A stretch of DNA of 64,000 nt, from positions 121,699-185,698 of the forward strand of contig MPNE01000005.1 of assembly GCA_002238865.1 (NCBI GenBank). The letters are read 5' to 3'. The translations under genes were made by a program, and so were the position numbers. The notes beneath the pieces were generated by a model. The model saw only the letters and a program-made list of their open reading frames with translations. It did not search any database and had not been told where the DNA came from. Shown piece after piece: positions 16,211 through 25,327 of the stretch. Every line of letters starts with the position of its first letter. Position 1 is the first letter of the stretch. Source of the stretch: Gemmatimonadetes bacterium bin94. Its GTDB lineage: Bacteria; Gemmatimonadota; Gemmatimonadetes; Longimicrobiales; Gaopeijiaceae.

Positions 16211-18994
16211 ATGCCGTGCCGCCTCACCTTGGCCGTTCTGGCCTCCATCGCCGTCGCTCCCCTGCCGGTGAGCGGGCAGGAATCATCCCGCCGGAGCTCA
16301 GCCGCCGACATCGCCTACGATGTGGTCATCCGTGATGGCCGCGTTCTCGACGGAGCGGGCAATCCCTGGATCGCCGCCGACATCGCCATCCGCGATGGCC
16401 GGATCGCGCGCATCGGTACGGTCGTGGGTGAGGGCCGCAGGGAAATCGATGCCACCGGTCTCTACGTGTCGCCCGGCTTCATCGACATGATGGACCAGTC
16501 AGGGGGCGTTCTGCCTCGCAATGGCCTCGCCGAGAACAAGCTCCGGATGGGGGTCACCACGGCGATCGGGGGCGAGGGGGGCACGCCCGTCGGGGTCGAC
16601 GGCATTGCCGCCTACTTCCGGACCCTGGAAGAGCAGGGCATTTCGATCAACTTCGGATCGTACTTCTCGGAAACGCAGGCCCGTGTCGCGGTCCTGGGCA
16701 ACGACGACCGCGCTCCGACCGCGGTCGAGCTGGACGAGATGCGTGACATCATGGCGCGTGCGATGCGCCAGGGCGTGATGGGCATGACGACCGCGCTCAT
16801 CTACCCGCCTTCCTCCTTCGCCTCGACCGACGAGCTGGTGGAGATGGCCAGGGTGGCGGCCGCGTACGGAGGTATCTACGCCAGCCACATCAGGGACGAG
16901 GGCAAGGGCCTGGTCGGGGCGGTGCGCGAAGCCATCGAGATCGGGGAGCGGGCGGGGCTTCCGGTGGAGATCTTTCACTACAAGGGAGCTTTCGAACCCG
17001 GGTGGGGCGTACTCATCAGGGAAGCCGCCGAGGAAATCGGCGCCGCGCGTGCCCGCGGTGTGGATATAGCGGCGGACATGTATCCCTACACGGCCGGCGG
17101 GACCGGTCTGGAAGCGACGATACCATCGTGGGTCTTCGACGGGGGCCGCGATTCGGTTCGGGCGCGGATCGGGCGCGACGACGTGCGGGCACGGCTCAAG
17201 GAGCAGATCGTCACCGGATACGAGGGATGGTGGAACATCGTCGAGGCGGCGGGCGGCTGGGATGGCATCGTACTCGTCAACGCGCGCAACGACGACCATG
17301 CGCACCTGGAGGGCATGAGCCTCAGCGACATCGCCACCGCCTGGGGCAAGGATCCGGCCGACGCCGCGTGGGACCTGGTGGCGGCCGGCGAGGGAAGGGT
17401 GATGGCGATCTACCACATGATGAGCGAGGACGACGTCCGCTGGGCGCTCCAGCTCCCGTGGACGAGCATCGGCAGCGATGCGGGAGCCGCGCTCACGCCG
17501 GGTGCCCAGGACGCCATCGGTCTTCCCCATCCGCGCAGCTACGGCACCTTCCCGCGCATCCTGGGCAGGTACGTCCGCGACGAGGGCGTGCTGTCGCTCC
17601 CGGAGGCGGTCCGCAAGATGACGTCGTGGCCCGCGACCCGGATGCGACTGGAGGGCAGGGGGGTGCTGCGCGAGGGCGCCTGGGCGGACATCACGGTCTT
17701 CGACCTGGAGCGCGTGCGCGGCGCCGCCACCTACGACGAGCCCGTGCTCTTCCCGGAGGGGATCGAATACGTCCTGGTCAACGGCGAGGTCGTGATCGAG
17801 GACGGCGGCGTCCACACGGGGGCCCGGCCCGGCCAGGTCCTGTACGGACCGGGGCTGGAGACCGCAGAAGCGGAAGCGGATGGTGACGGCGAGGCGGGTT
17901 CCGCCCGGGACATCGCGCGGGTCGCGGCGCGCCTCGAGCCGGAGATCCGCCGTGCCATGCTGGAGGGGAACATACCTTCGCTGACCGTCGCGCTGACCGA
18001 CCGCGAAGGAGAGCTCTGGAGCGGTGCCTACGGCGAGTCCAACCGGTGGGCGCGCACTCCCGCGTCGACGAATACCGTCTACCTCATCGGGTCGACCTTC
18101 AAGGCGCAATCCACGGTCGCGCTGCTGCAGCAGATGGAGCAGGGCGGCTTCGCCCTCGACGACCCGGTGAGCGACTACCTCGACGACCTGGTCATCCGCG
18201 GCGAGGACATCGACCGGCCGGTCACCTTCCGCCACCTCCTCACGCACACGTCGGGGATGCCCGTGGACTTCGGTCCCCACGCAGTCTGGGGGGAGACCGC
18301 GCCGCTGTCGCTGGACGAGTATCTGCGCGATTCGCTGCGCGTCGACACGCCGCCGCTCGAGGCGGTCGTGTACTCGAACATGGCGTATTCTCTGGTCGGC
18401 CACCTCGTGGAGAGGTTCTCGGGAGTGCCCTACAAGCAGTACGTCCGGGAGCGGATCTGGGGAGCTCTGGGGATGACCTCCACCGCCTTCGACCCTCCAC
18501 CGGAGATGGCCGAACGGCTGGCGGTACCGTATGTCCCCGACGACGACACGGGGCGCAACACGCCCGCGGCTCGCCTCAAGGCCAATGTGTGGCCCGCGGG
18601 GATCGTCTACGGAACGGTCCACGACCAGGCGAATTGGGTCCGCTTCAACCTGGGCGACGGCACATGGAACGGGGAGCGCCTGCTGGCAGGCGGGACCCTG
18701 GACGAAATGCACACCCTGCAATTCGAGCAGTTCGCCGGCACGCCCCTGGGAGGTGGCTGGGGGTATGAGGACCCCGGATACGGCCTGACGTGGTGGGTGT
18801 CACCGCGTGACGGCGAACGCTTTTTCGCCCATTCCGGGAGCGTGCCCGGCTACACTGCCTTCGCCTCGGGGAACCGCACCCGCGGCTTCGGGGTGGCTTT
18901 CCTGACCAACGGCAACCGCGCCCATCCCCATCTGGTGCGGCTGACACGGCTGGCGCTGGATCTGCTGGCCGACGAAATCGGACAATCGAGGTAG
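16211..18994 (+). CDS. Exported D-aminoacylase-like amidohydrolase fused to a beta-lactamase-family serine hydrolase
   Basis: A 927-residue two-domain protein with a signal peptide (LTLAVLASIAVAPLPVSGQ). Residues about 35-540 are an N-acyl-D-amino-acid deacylase domain: metal-site His in ASHIRDEG (near 224) and EIFHYKG (near 254), and the catalytic Asp in GSDAG (near 420). The usual HxH after the first strand is replaced by FIDMMDQSG, and the Cys ligand position reads GGEGG, so Glu may replace Cys. Residues about 580-915 are a class C beta-lactamase/penicillin-binding-like hydrolase: SxxK in GSTFKAQS (near 627), YxN in YSNMAYS (near 720) and HSGSVPGY (near 873). The two halves could act in sequence on D-amino-acid-containing peptides or acylated peptides in the periplasm. 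The MscS gene follows 7 nt later. Confidence 0.85.
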   Translation: MPCRLTLAVLASIAVAPLPVSGQESSRRSSAADIAYDVVIRDGRVLDGAGNPWIAADIAIRDGRIARIGTVVGEGRREIDATGLYVSPGFIDMMDQSGGVLPRNGLAENKLRMGVTTAIGGEGGTPVGVDGIAAYFRTLEEQGISINFGSYFSETQARVAVLGNDDRAPTAVELDEMRDIMARAMRQGVMGMTTALIYPPSSFASTDELVEMARVAAAYGGIYASHIRDEGKGLVGAVREAIEIGERAGLPVEIFHYKGAFEPGWGVLIREAAEEIGAARARGVDIAADMYPYTAGGTGLEATIPSWVFDGGRDSVRARIGRDDVRARLKEQIVTGYEGWWNIVEAAGGWDGIVLVNARNDDHAHLEGMSLSDIATAWGKDPADAAWDLVAAGEGRVMAIYHMMSEDDVRWALQLPWTSIGSDAGAALTPGAQDAIGLPHPRSYGTFPRILGRYVRDEGVLSLPEAVRKMTSWPATRMRLEGRGVLREGAWADITVFDLERVRGAATYDEPVLFPEGIEYVLVNGEVVIEDGGVHTGARPGQVLYGPGLETAEAEADGDGEAGSARDIARVAARLEPEIRRAMLEGNIPSLTVALTDREGELWSGAYGESNRWARTPASTNTVYLIGSTFKAQSTVALLQQMEQGGFALDDPVSDYLDDLVIRGEDIDRPVTFRHLLTHTSGMPVDFGPHAVWGETAPLSLDEYLRDSLRVDTPPLEAVVYSNMAYSLVGHLVERFSGVPYKQYVRERIWGALGMTSTAFDPPPEMAERLAVPYVPDDDTGRNTPAARLKANVWPAGIVYGTVHDQANWVRFNLGDGTWNGERLLAGGTLDEMHTLQFEQFAGTPLGGGWGYEDPGYGLTWWVSPRDGERFFAHSGSVPGYTAFASGNRTRGFGVAFLTNGNRAHPHLVRLTRLALDLLADEIGQSR

Positions 18995-19001
18995 ACTGAA
19001 A

Positions 19002-20285
19002 ATGTTCCCTTCACTTCCCGAAAACTGGATGACGCTGGCGCTGGCGCCGGTGATCCTCGCCGTGGGGGCGAGCGTTGCCGGCTGGGTGGCAACCCGTCTC
19101 CTTCACCGTGCGATCGGGGGCGTGACGTCCCGGACGCGTTCCACCTGGGACGACAGGCTCGTCGAGCGCAAGGTGTTCGGCCGGCTCGCGCTTGTCGTGC
19201 CCGCGGTGATCGTCTACCTCGGGATCGGGTGGGCCCTCGGCGGCGTGAACCAGACCGTGGCCGATGCGTCACCGGGCGACGTCGTCGTGGTGATCTGGAT
19301 CACGGTCAGGCGCCTCGCCGCCGCGTTCATCGCGCTGGCGGTGGTTCGGGCATTCAAGGCGTTCCTGGACGCGCTGAACGAGATCTACATCGAGGCGTAT
19401 GCCGAATCGAAGTCACGGCCCATCAAGGGGTACCTGCAGGTCGCCAGCCTGATCGCGTACCTCGCTGCCGGAGTCGTGATCCTGGCCATTCTCGCCGGCC
19501 GGTCCCCGGTGGTGTTCCTGTCGGGGCTGGGTGCGCTGGCCGCCGTGCTCATGCTCGTCTTCCGGGACACGATCCTGTCTCTGGTCGCGAGCGTGCAGAT
19601 CGCATCCAACGACATGTTCCGGATCGGGGACTGGGTCTCTGTTCCGCAGGCGAACTGCGACGGTGAAGTGATCGACATCGCGCTGCATACGGTGAAGGTG
19701 CAGAACTGGGACAAGACGATCTCGACGATCCCCACGCACAAGTTCGTCAGCGAGTCCTTCAAGAACTGGCGCGGCATGTCCGAGTCGGGGGGAAGGCGGA
19801 TCAAGCGGGGGCTGCGAATCGACATGGGCTCGGTGCGCTTCCTGACGGACGACGAGCTGGACACGCTCTCCCGACGCGAGGTGCTGCGTGACTACATGTT
19901 GGCGCGGCGGGCCGACATCGGCCGCTACAACGCCGACAGGGCCGGTGGCGATCCCGCGGTGATCCCCGAGGTTCGTCGCCTCACCAACCTGGGCACCTTC
20001 CGCGCCTACGTTCAGAAGTACCTGGAAGCGCATCCACAAACGCACAAGGGGATGACGCTTCTGGTGCGGCAGCTCGAACCGGGGCCGCAGGGGGTGACGA
20101 TCGAAATCTACTGCTTCTCCAACGATACGGCCTGGGCGAACTACGAGAACTTCCAGGCGGACATCTTCGACCACCTGATCGCGATTCTGCCGGACTTCGG
20201 CCTGAAGGCGTACCAGACACCCTCCGGGAGCGACGTATCCCGGTGGCTCGACCCTGGCCGGGCGCCGCGCACCGCTGGCGCGTAG
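19002..20285 (+). CDS. Mechanosensitive ion channel of the MscS family (YbdG type)
   Basis: A 427-residue membrane protein. Several hydrophobic helices occupy residues about 8-30, 65-85, 95-120, 145-165 and 170-195. They are followed by the MscS beta domain with FRIGDWVSVPQANCDGEVIDI and TISTIPTHKFVSESFKNWRGMSESGGRRIKR, which is the signature of the E. coli YbdG/MscM subgroup rather than of small MscS. Length and the long C-terminal domain fit that subgroup. It would open under membrane tension and release solutes on osmotic downshock. It begins 7 nt after the fusion hydrolase stop, so the two may be co-transcribed, though no functional link is evident. Confidence 0.9.
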   Translation: MFPSLPENWMTLALAPVILAVGASVAGWVATRLLHRAIGGVTSRTRSTWDDRLVERKVFGRLALVVPAVIVYLGIGWALGGVNQTVADASPGDVVVVIWITVRRLAAAFIALAVVRAFKAFLDALNEIYIEAYAESKSRPIKGYLQVASLIAYLAAGVVILAILAGRSPVVFLSGLGALAAVLMLVFRDTILSLVASVQIASNDMFRIGDWVSVPQANCDGEVIDIALHTVKVQNWDKTISTIPTHKFVSESFKNWRGMSESGGRRIKRGLRIDMGSVRFLTDDELDTLSRREVLRDYMLARRADIGRYNADRAGGDPAVIPEVRRLTNLGTFRAYVQKYLEAHPQTHKGMTLLVRQLEPGPQGVTIEIYCFSNDTAWANYENFQADIFDHLIAILPDFGLKAYQTPSGSDVSRWLDPGRAPRTAGA

Positions 20286-20297
20286 CCCCGGTTCAGG

Positions 20298-20912
20298 CTA
20301 CCTCCCGAACACGATGAGCCCCACCCGCTGCGGCTGTCGCCACACGATTTCACGTGTGAGCAGCAGGTGCCCGCTCTCCAGGGCGGAGAAGCCGTCGCGG
20401 ATCGTTCCGCCGCCCGGTATCCTGCGCTCGACGGCGAAGGCGTCACCGTCCCAGCGGAGCCGCACTTCGATGGATCCCTGCGGGGTGGATGCATCCGCCC
20501 AATCCCCCCCCGCGGGCACTACCAGAGGGGCTTCTCTTCCGTATTGCAGCGAAAGGGTGTCGGCCATGACATCCATGGTCAGCGTGCGCGGGGTGATGCC
20601 GACCATCAGCAGGGTCTGCCGCAGGCCCGCATCCGTGCCCGAGACGGCGTCGCCGCCCGCTCCCCGCTCCCGCATCTGGTCCATCGCGACATCGGAAGCG
20701 CGTTGCGTGAGGTGGTCCTCGGGTCGGACTCCGCGGATGTTGGCTGCCTGGGCAGTCGCCGCTTCGTCGTAGTTCCACGCACCGGCGAGGCGCGCCAGCG
20801 CCAACGTCTGCTCCGGTGTCGGCCCACCGGGTCCGGAGGAAGCGCATGCGAGCGAGCCCGCGGCGAGGAGCGTGCTTGCCAGTGCGAATGGGGGAAAGCG
20901 GTTCGTCAGCAT
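20298..20912 (-). CDS. Putative lipoprotein of unknown function
   Basis: A 204-residue protein with a lipoprotein signal peptide (LASTLLAAGSLAC, Cys near residue 23) followed by a Ser/Gly/Pro linker. The mature part starts LAGAWNYDEAATAQAAN and ends in beta-rich sequence (IEVRLRWDGDAFAVERRIPGGGTIRDGF). The repeated layout of a starting Trp and a later 'measure of weight' strand resembles lipocalin-like or META-type small domains, but I cannot assign it. Its start overlaps the end of the upstream gene by 7 nt, so it belongs to the same minus-strand operon. Confidence 0.6.
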   Translation of the reverse strand: MLTNRFPPFALASTLLAAGSLACASSGPGGPTPEQTLALARLAGAWNYDEAATAQAANIRGVRPEDHLTQRASDVAMDQMRERGAGGDAVSGTDAGLRQTLLMVGITPRTLTMDVMADTLSLQYGREAPLVVPAGGDWADASTPQGSIEVRLRWDGDAFAVERRIPGGGTIRDGFSALESGHLLLTREIVWRQPQRVGLIVFGR

Positions 20913-21706
20913 GGTCTCGGTGCATCCGCGAACAAGTCGATTGGAAGGGGACGGAACCCCTGGTCGGCGGCCCGTTCCAGGAACTGCCTGGAATATACCC
21001 GCACCATGGCCAGGCCGGTGTAGACCTCAATCATCTCGACCTCGCGCGGGCCGAGATTCCGAAGGTAGGCGCTGGCCACCGGCACCTCGTCCAGATACGT
21101 GCGTATCCGGACATTCCTCCCGCGTGACCGCATGCAGTACTGGTCGTTGGGGCTCACGAAGGTATCGACTCCCAGGCGCGCTTCCACGAATCCGGCCAGG
21201 TCCAGCGACATGCTCGACGCCATCACGGTGCTGTCGAAGGTCGTGACGGCGGTTGGCGTGCTCACCCGGCGCACCTCCAGCTGGTGCAGCAGCCGCTCGA
21301 CCCTCACTTCGATACCCTCGAGCTCGAACGCCATGGGACTCAGGCGAACCAGCATGATCGTGCCGTGCCCGATGTCGGAGGCCTCCCGGTTGGTCTCGTA
21401 GCCGAAGCTGCCGGTGATGAAGGTGTAGCGGCCGGGGTTCAGGTCGGGAAACTCGAAGTAGCCGTTGCTGTCGGTCACGACCGACCGCCTCGATTCGGCG
21501 ATCTGCACGATCGCGCCCTCGATGGGCGACTCGGTCCGGTAGTCCCGGACTTCGCCGCGGAAGGTGAACGGCTTCACCGTGTCGGGCGACGACTCCTGCG
21601 CCCCGAGCGAAGGCACTCCAGCCGGGCCGACCTGAGCCAGGGCGCAGGTGGCGACCAGAACGGGGAACGGCAACCGGCAGGCGCGCGGCCTCCTGGGTGC
21701 GCTCAC
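20906..21706 (-). CDS. Exported carboxypeptidase-regulatory/TonB-plug-like protein without barrel
   Basis: A 266-residue protein with a signal peptide (LPFPVLVATCALAQVGPAG). Residues about 48-125 form a carboxypeptidase-regulatory (CarboxypepD_reg-like) domain, FRGEVRDYRTESPIEGAIVQI with SNGYFEFPDLNPGRYTF. The following 130 residues (VSTPTAVTTFDSTVMASSMS to VEMIEVYTGLAMV) look like a TonB-dependent-receptor plug: a conserved VEMIEVYTG stretch near the end corresponds to the usual plug motif. The transmembrane barrel that should follow is missing and the protein ends cleanly. It lies 4 nt downstream of the S9 peptidase gene. It may be a stand-alone exported adaptor or a shortened receptor. Confidence 0.65.
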   Translation of the reverse strand: MSAPRRPRACRLPFPVLVATCALAQVGPAGVPSLGAQESSPDTVKPFTFRGEVRDYRTESPIEGAIVQIAESRRSVVTDSNGYFEFPDLNPGRYTFITGSFGYETNREASDIGHGTIMLVRLSPMAFELEGIEVRVERLLHQLEVRRVSTPTAVTTFDSTVMASSMSLDLAGFVEARLGVDTFVSPNDQYCMRSRGRNVRIRTYLDEVPVASAYLRNLGPREVEMIEVYTGLAMVRVYSRQFLERAADQGFRPLPIDLFADAPRPC

Positions 21707-21710
21707 TGCG

Positions 21711-23861
21711 TCAGTCCTCCTTCAGAAACCGGTTGAAGAAGTCCTCCGCCGCCTGAAATGCGGCCATCCAGTTCCTGTGCAGGAGGAAGCCGTGCACCTC
21801 GTCCGGGAAGATCAGCTGCTCCACGTGAACCCCCCGCTGCCGGAGCACCTCGGCGATTTCGACGGACTCGCTGAAGGGCACGTTGCGGTCGTCGTCGCCG
21901 TGGATGAGAAGGACCGGCGAAGTCCACCGGTCCACGAACGCCATCGGAGAGGACTCGAAGGCGCGCCGCGCAATGTCGGGCCGCGCGGCCGGATCGTACG
22001 ACGGCACGAAGTTCCGTATGACGGGGTTCCAGTCGTGAACCCCGTGGATGTCCACCCCCGCCTTGAACAGGTCCGACGCCCGTGCGAGGCCGTGGGCCGT
22101 CAGGTAGCCGCCGTAGGAACCTCCCCACAGCCCGATCCGGTCGCCGTCCACATCGTCCCGCCCGGCCATGTACACGCCCGCGCCCATCACGTCGTTGAAT
22201 TCGGACGCGCCGTCGGCGCCGTAGTGAAGTGCTTCGCGGAACTCCATGCCGTAGCCGATCCCGCTGCGGTAGTTCACCGAGAGGACCGCGTAGCCGTTGG
22301 CGGCGAGGTGCTGGTTGAAGGAGTAGGCGTTGTGGTAGTAGCCGCGGTGGTGGAAACCGAGGAGCATCTGGCGTCGCGAGCCGCCATGAAGGAAGAGAAG
22401 GCCGGGCCAGCCACCGGGCGGGGGCGGCCCGTCCGGAAGGAACAGCTGGCCGTGAATGCGCATGCCATCGGCCGCCGGGAAGACGACCTGACGGGGTTCG
22501 ACCAGTCCCTCGGGCAAGGCTTCGCGTGCCCGCGGGGCGAGCCACCGCCGTCCGTCGTCGGCCAGCAGCTCGGCGTGAGCCGGCACCACCCCGGACGACG
22601 CCAGAAAGGCCACCGTTCCGTCGGCGGCCACCCCGGGCTGCCACTCGATCCCGGTTCCCGGCGTCAGCTGTTCGGCACCGCTGCCGTCAAGCGGCGCCCG
22701 CCACAGATGCTGCCGGTCCGTGTCTCCTTCGTTGGACGAGAACACGAGGACTTCGCCGCCGGGCGCGAGGGTGACGTACTGGACCTCGAAATGGCCCGTG
22801 GCGACGCCGCGGGGAGGCTCGCTTCCGTCGGCCCGCACCGAGTACAGATTGGTGTAGCCGTTCCTCTCCCAGGGAAAGGCGATGTGGTTGTCCGCACCCC
22901 AGAAGATGCTGCTGGACGCCGAGACCCCCTGGAACAGGCTGCCGGGCCCGGGATCCGCCGTGAACACCGTCCGGGCGGCGCCGTCCGCCGGACGCACGAC
23001 GCGGATGCTCCAGGGCAACGACTCCCGCACCGCGAAGAAGGGGAGCCGGTCACGACGAGGGGGGATGCGCACGAAGGCGAGTTCGCTGCCGTCCGGCGAC
23101 CAGACCGGACTCCCGTCCTGGTCCACGGAAGGGTCCATGTAACGAACCTCGCCGGCGGCAATCTCCATGACGCCGATGAACGCGTGGTCACCGCGCCGGC
23201 TCGTCCATGCGAGGGACGCGCCGTCGGGCGACAGGCTGAGCTCCCCGGGGCTGCCCCGCCCTTTGACGAGCGACTGTGCCGCCGCGTCGGGGTCGTCCGC
23301 GGGCCGGCGCAGGATTTCGCCACCGTTCAGGTAGATGACCCACGACCCGTCGCGCGTCAGGATCGGTGAGTGGCCGGGCCCCAGCCTGCGAGCGCCGCCG
23401 CCATCGGAGGCCGCGGTCCAGATCTCGCGCAGAGCACCCGCCGGGTCGCTGTCCGGGTTGGGGATCTCGCCGGCACGGTTCGGGGCGCCGCCCCGGACGA
23501 AGGCCACGGTGTTTCCGTCCGCCGAGATCGCAAGGCCGGCAACCTCCTGGCCGTCGTCCCGGGCAAAGGAGGTCACGGGCCGGCCGGTCCACTCCGGCCC
23601 CTCGGCGAGCCAGACGTTGCGAGCCCCGCGCTCGTTGCGGACCCAGGCCACCACCGGGGCGGAAGGCGCCGCGGTCAGCGCGGTGGGGAAGGGCCAGCCC
23701 ACGAGGGCGTCCAGGTCGGTTTGGCGGCTCTGGGCGGACGCGTTCGGGGAAGCGGCCACAGCCAGCACCAGCAGGAGCACGGCTTGGTGGATGCCCGCGG
23801 CTGGCACGCTCCGGCGACGCTGCGGTGTGGGCCGGACCGGCATCGGTGAGGAAGTCTGCAT
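21711..23861 (-). CDS. Exported prolyl-oligopeptidase family (S9) serine peptidase
   Basis: A 716-residue protein with a signal peptide (AVLLLVLAVAASPNASAQ). The first 400 or so residues form a beta-propeller with SPDG-type blades (LSLSPDGASLAWTSR, VWSPDGSELAFV). The C-terminal alpha/beta hydrolase domain has the nucleophile in WGGSYGGY (near residue 580), the acid in HGDDDRNVPF (near 655) and the base in DEVHGFLL (near 689), a complete S9 triad. Such enzymes cleave short peptides, usually after Pro or Ala, or release dipeptides. Export suggests peptide scavenging in the periplasm. The gene is separated from CopC-CopD upstream by 53 nt and from the plug-like gene downstream by 4 nt. Confidence 0.9.
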   Translation of the reverse strand: MQTSSPMPVRPTPQRRRSVPAAGIHQAVLLLVLAVAASPNASAQSRQTDLDALVGWPFPTALTAAPSAPVVAWVRNERGARNVWLAEGPEWTGRPVTSFARDDGQEVAGLAISADGNTVAFVRGGAPNRAGEIPNPDSDPAGALREIWTAASDGGGARRLGPGHSPILTRDGSWVIYLNGGEILRRPADDPDAAAQSLVKGRGSPGELSLSPDGASLAWTSRRGDHAFIGVMEIAAGEVRYMDPSVDQDGSPVWSPDGSELAFVRIPPRRDRLPFFAVRESLPWSIRVVRPADGAARTVFTADPGPGSLFQGVSASSSIFWGADNHIAFPWERNGYTNLYSVRADGSEPPRGVATGHFEVQYVTLAPGGEVLVFSSNEGDTDRQHLWRAPLDGSGAEQLTPGTGIEWQPGVAADGTVAFLASSGVVPAHAELLADDGRRWLAPRAREALPEGLVEPRQVVFPAADGMRIHGQLFLPDGPPPPGGWPGLLFLHGGSRRQMLLGFHHRGYYHNAYSFNQHLAANGYAVLSVNYRSGIGYGMEFREALHYGADGASEFNDVMGAGVYMAGRDDVDGDRIGLWGGSYGGYLTAHGLARASDLFKAGVDIHGVHDWNPVIRNFVPSYDPAARPDIARRAFESSPMAFVDRWTSPVLLIHGDDDRNVPFSESVEIAEVLRQRGVHVEQLIFPDEVHGFLLHRNWMAAFQAAEDFFNRFLKED

Positions 23862-23914
23862 TCGGCGATCACTCCGGTTGTTCCAGCTTCCGCGCTACGG
23901 CTCCGGTTGCCGGA

Positions 23915-25327
23915 TCAGTTGAGGGGTTGCACCACCAGGTAGGAGGTCACCAGGATGACCATGGCACCGAGGGCCAGCTCGAATCTTCCCGAACGGCTGA
24001 GGCGACCGGGACTGGGGTTGATGGCCAGCGCGGGACGTACCACGCGCCAGTTGTAGAGGCCAAGCGCCATCACGCCACCGACCCAGAGGTCCTTGATCAG
24101 CAGCGCCCGACCCCACGGCGTGGTCCACAGATCGGAGATGGCACCGAGGTGGAGCCACGCCTTCACGGTACCGGACAGGACCAGCAGCCCCACGGCGACC
24201 ATGGCGAGCCGGGAAAAGGCGCCGACCAGCACAGGCAGCCCGGAGGGGGCTTGCCGAAGTGCGGGAAGCCCGGCCAGGAGGAGGCAGCAGAGACCGCCCA
24301 CCCAGGCACTGGCGGCGACGACGTGGACGTAGGTGGCCGCGATGGAGACGGCGCGAGGATCGTCCGCCCACGCGTGACCGGAGACGAGGGGGACGATCGG
24401 CATGAGGACGGCCCCCAGCGCCATGACGCGCCATCCGGCCGCGGCCCCGGTTCGTGGACGCGAGAGCGCGATCCCGGCGGCGGCGAGCACCCCCGAGACC
24501 CCCTGCAACCACCATCCGGTGCTCCAGGCGGTACCCGCGGTCACGGTGGTCAGGTTGCCGGCAATGTCGTCCGGGAAGAACGCCTTCGCCTGGAACCAGA
24601 GCCGGAGCGGAACGGAGACCAGCAGCAGTGAGACGGCTGCGGCCGCGATCCGCCACGTCCGGGCCGACGCGCCCTCGATCACCGCCGCCGGAATGCCGGC
24701 CTGAGCGGCCTGGCCCAGCACCAGAACCTTGAAGGCGATTGCGCCCAGCACACCCACGATCCCCAGGTAGAACACGAAGCGGGTCGCCATGGCCGCGAAG
24801 TCAAGGGAGAGGCCCGCATCCACCCCCTGTGACTCGTCCGTGACGCCCCCGGACTCCGCGCCGGCAACCGGACCGCCCGCGACGGCGGTGTCGTCGTCCG
24901 CCGTCGCACCCGGCTCGGCCTCGGCCGTTGGTACATCCACCCTGAAACCGAATTCGCCGGACAGCGCATGTCCGTCGGGACCCGCCGTCGTCCAGGCCAC
25001 CACGTAGCTACCCGAAGGCAACCGCTCGCTCAGTGGGAGCACGAGAACATCGCGCCGGTCCTCTGAGAGGTACGACAGGTTCCCGGCTCCTGCCTGTGTC
25101 TGGTCGGTCGAAGCCGAACGCACCGCGACGGTGCTCAGGGCCAGCTGCACCTCCGTGGTGTAGGTCAGGGTCACCGCCGCCGGCGATTCGGCAAGAACCG
25201 CATCCTGCGCCGGGTGGGACTCCTTCAGCTCCGTATGAAGCGCGAACGCCCCCAGAATGGCCGGGAGGGCGAGGAAGGCGGCTGCCCGCCGGGCGGTTTC
25301 GTGTATGTCAGGCCTCCGGCAAGCCAT
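23915..25327 (-). CDS. CopC-CopD fusion, copper uptake/resistance membrane protein
   Basis: A 470-residue fusion. After a signal segment (FLALPAILGAFALH), residues about 28-125 form a CopC domain whose mature N-terminus contains HTELKESHPAQDAVL and PAAVTLTYTTEVQL, with a conserved ESxP-type motif and a C-terminal DGHALSGEFGF (Asp-x-His copper ligands). A variable Asp/Gly/Ala-rich linker follows. Residues about 180-470 are CopD, with about eight transmembrane helices and conserved His in LVSGHAWADD and THVHVVAASAWVG-like segments (YVHVVAASAWVGG). The arrangement is like Bacillus YcnJ. CopC binds copper in the periplasm and CopD moves it across the membrane. The start overlaps the end of the upstream aminotransferase gene by 20 nt. 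Confidence 0.88.
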   Translation of the reverse strand: MACRRPDIHETARRAAAFLALPAILGAFALHTELKESHPAQDAVLAESPAAVTLTYTTEVQLALSTVAVRSASTDQTQAGAGNLSYLSEDRRDVLVLPLSERLPSGSYVVAWTTAGPDGHALSGEFGFRVDVPTAEAEPGATADDDTAVAGGPVAGAESGGVTDESQGVDAGLSLDFAAMATRFVFYLGIVGVLGAIAFKVLVLGQAAQAGIPAAVIEGASARTWRIAAAAVSLLLVSVPLRLWFQAKAFFPDDIAGNLTTVTAGTAWSTGWWLQGVSGVLAAAGIALSRPRTGAAAGWRVMALGAVLMPIVPLVSGHAWADDPRAVSIAATYVHVVAASAWVGGLCCLLLAGLPALRQAPSGLPVLVGAFSRLAMVAVGLLVLSGTVKAWLHLGAISDLWTTPWGRALLIKDLWVGGVMALGLYNWRVVRPALAINPSPGRLSRSGRFELALGAMVILVTSYLVVQPLN

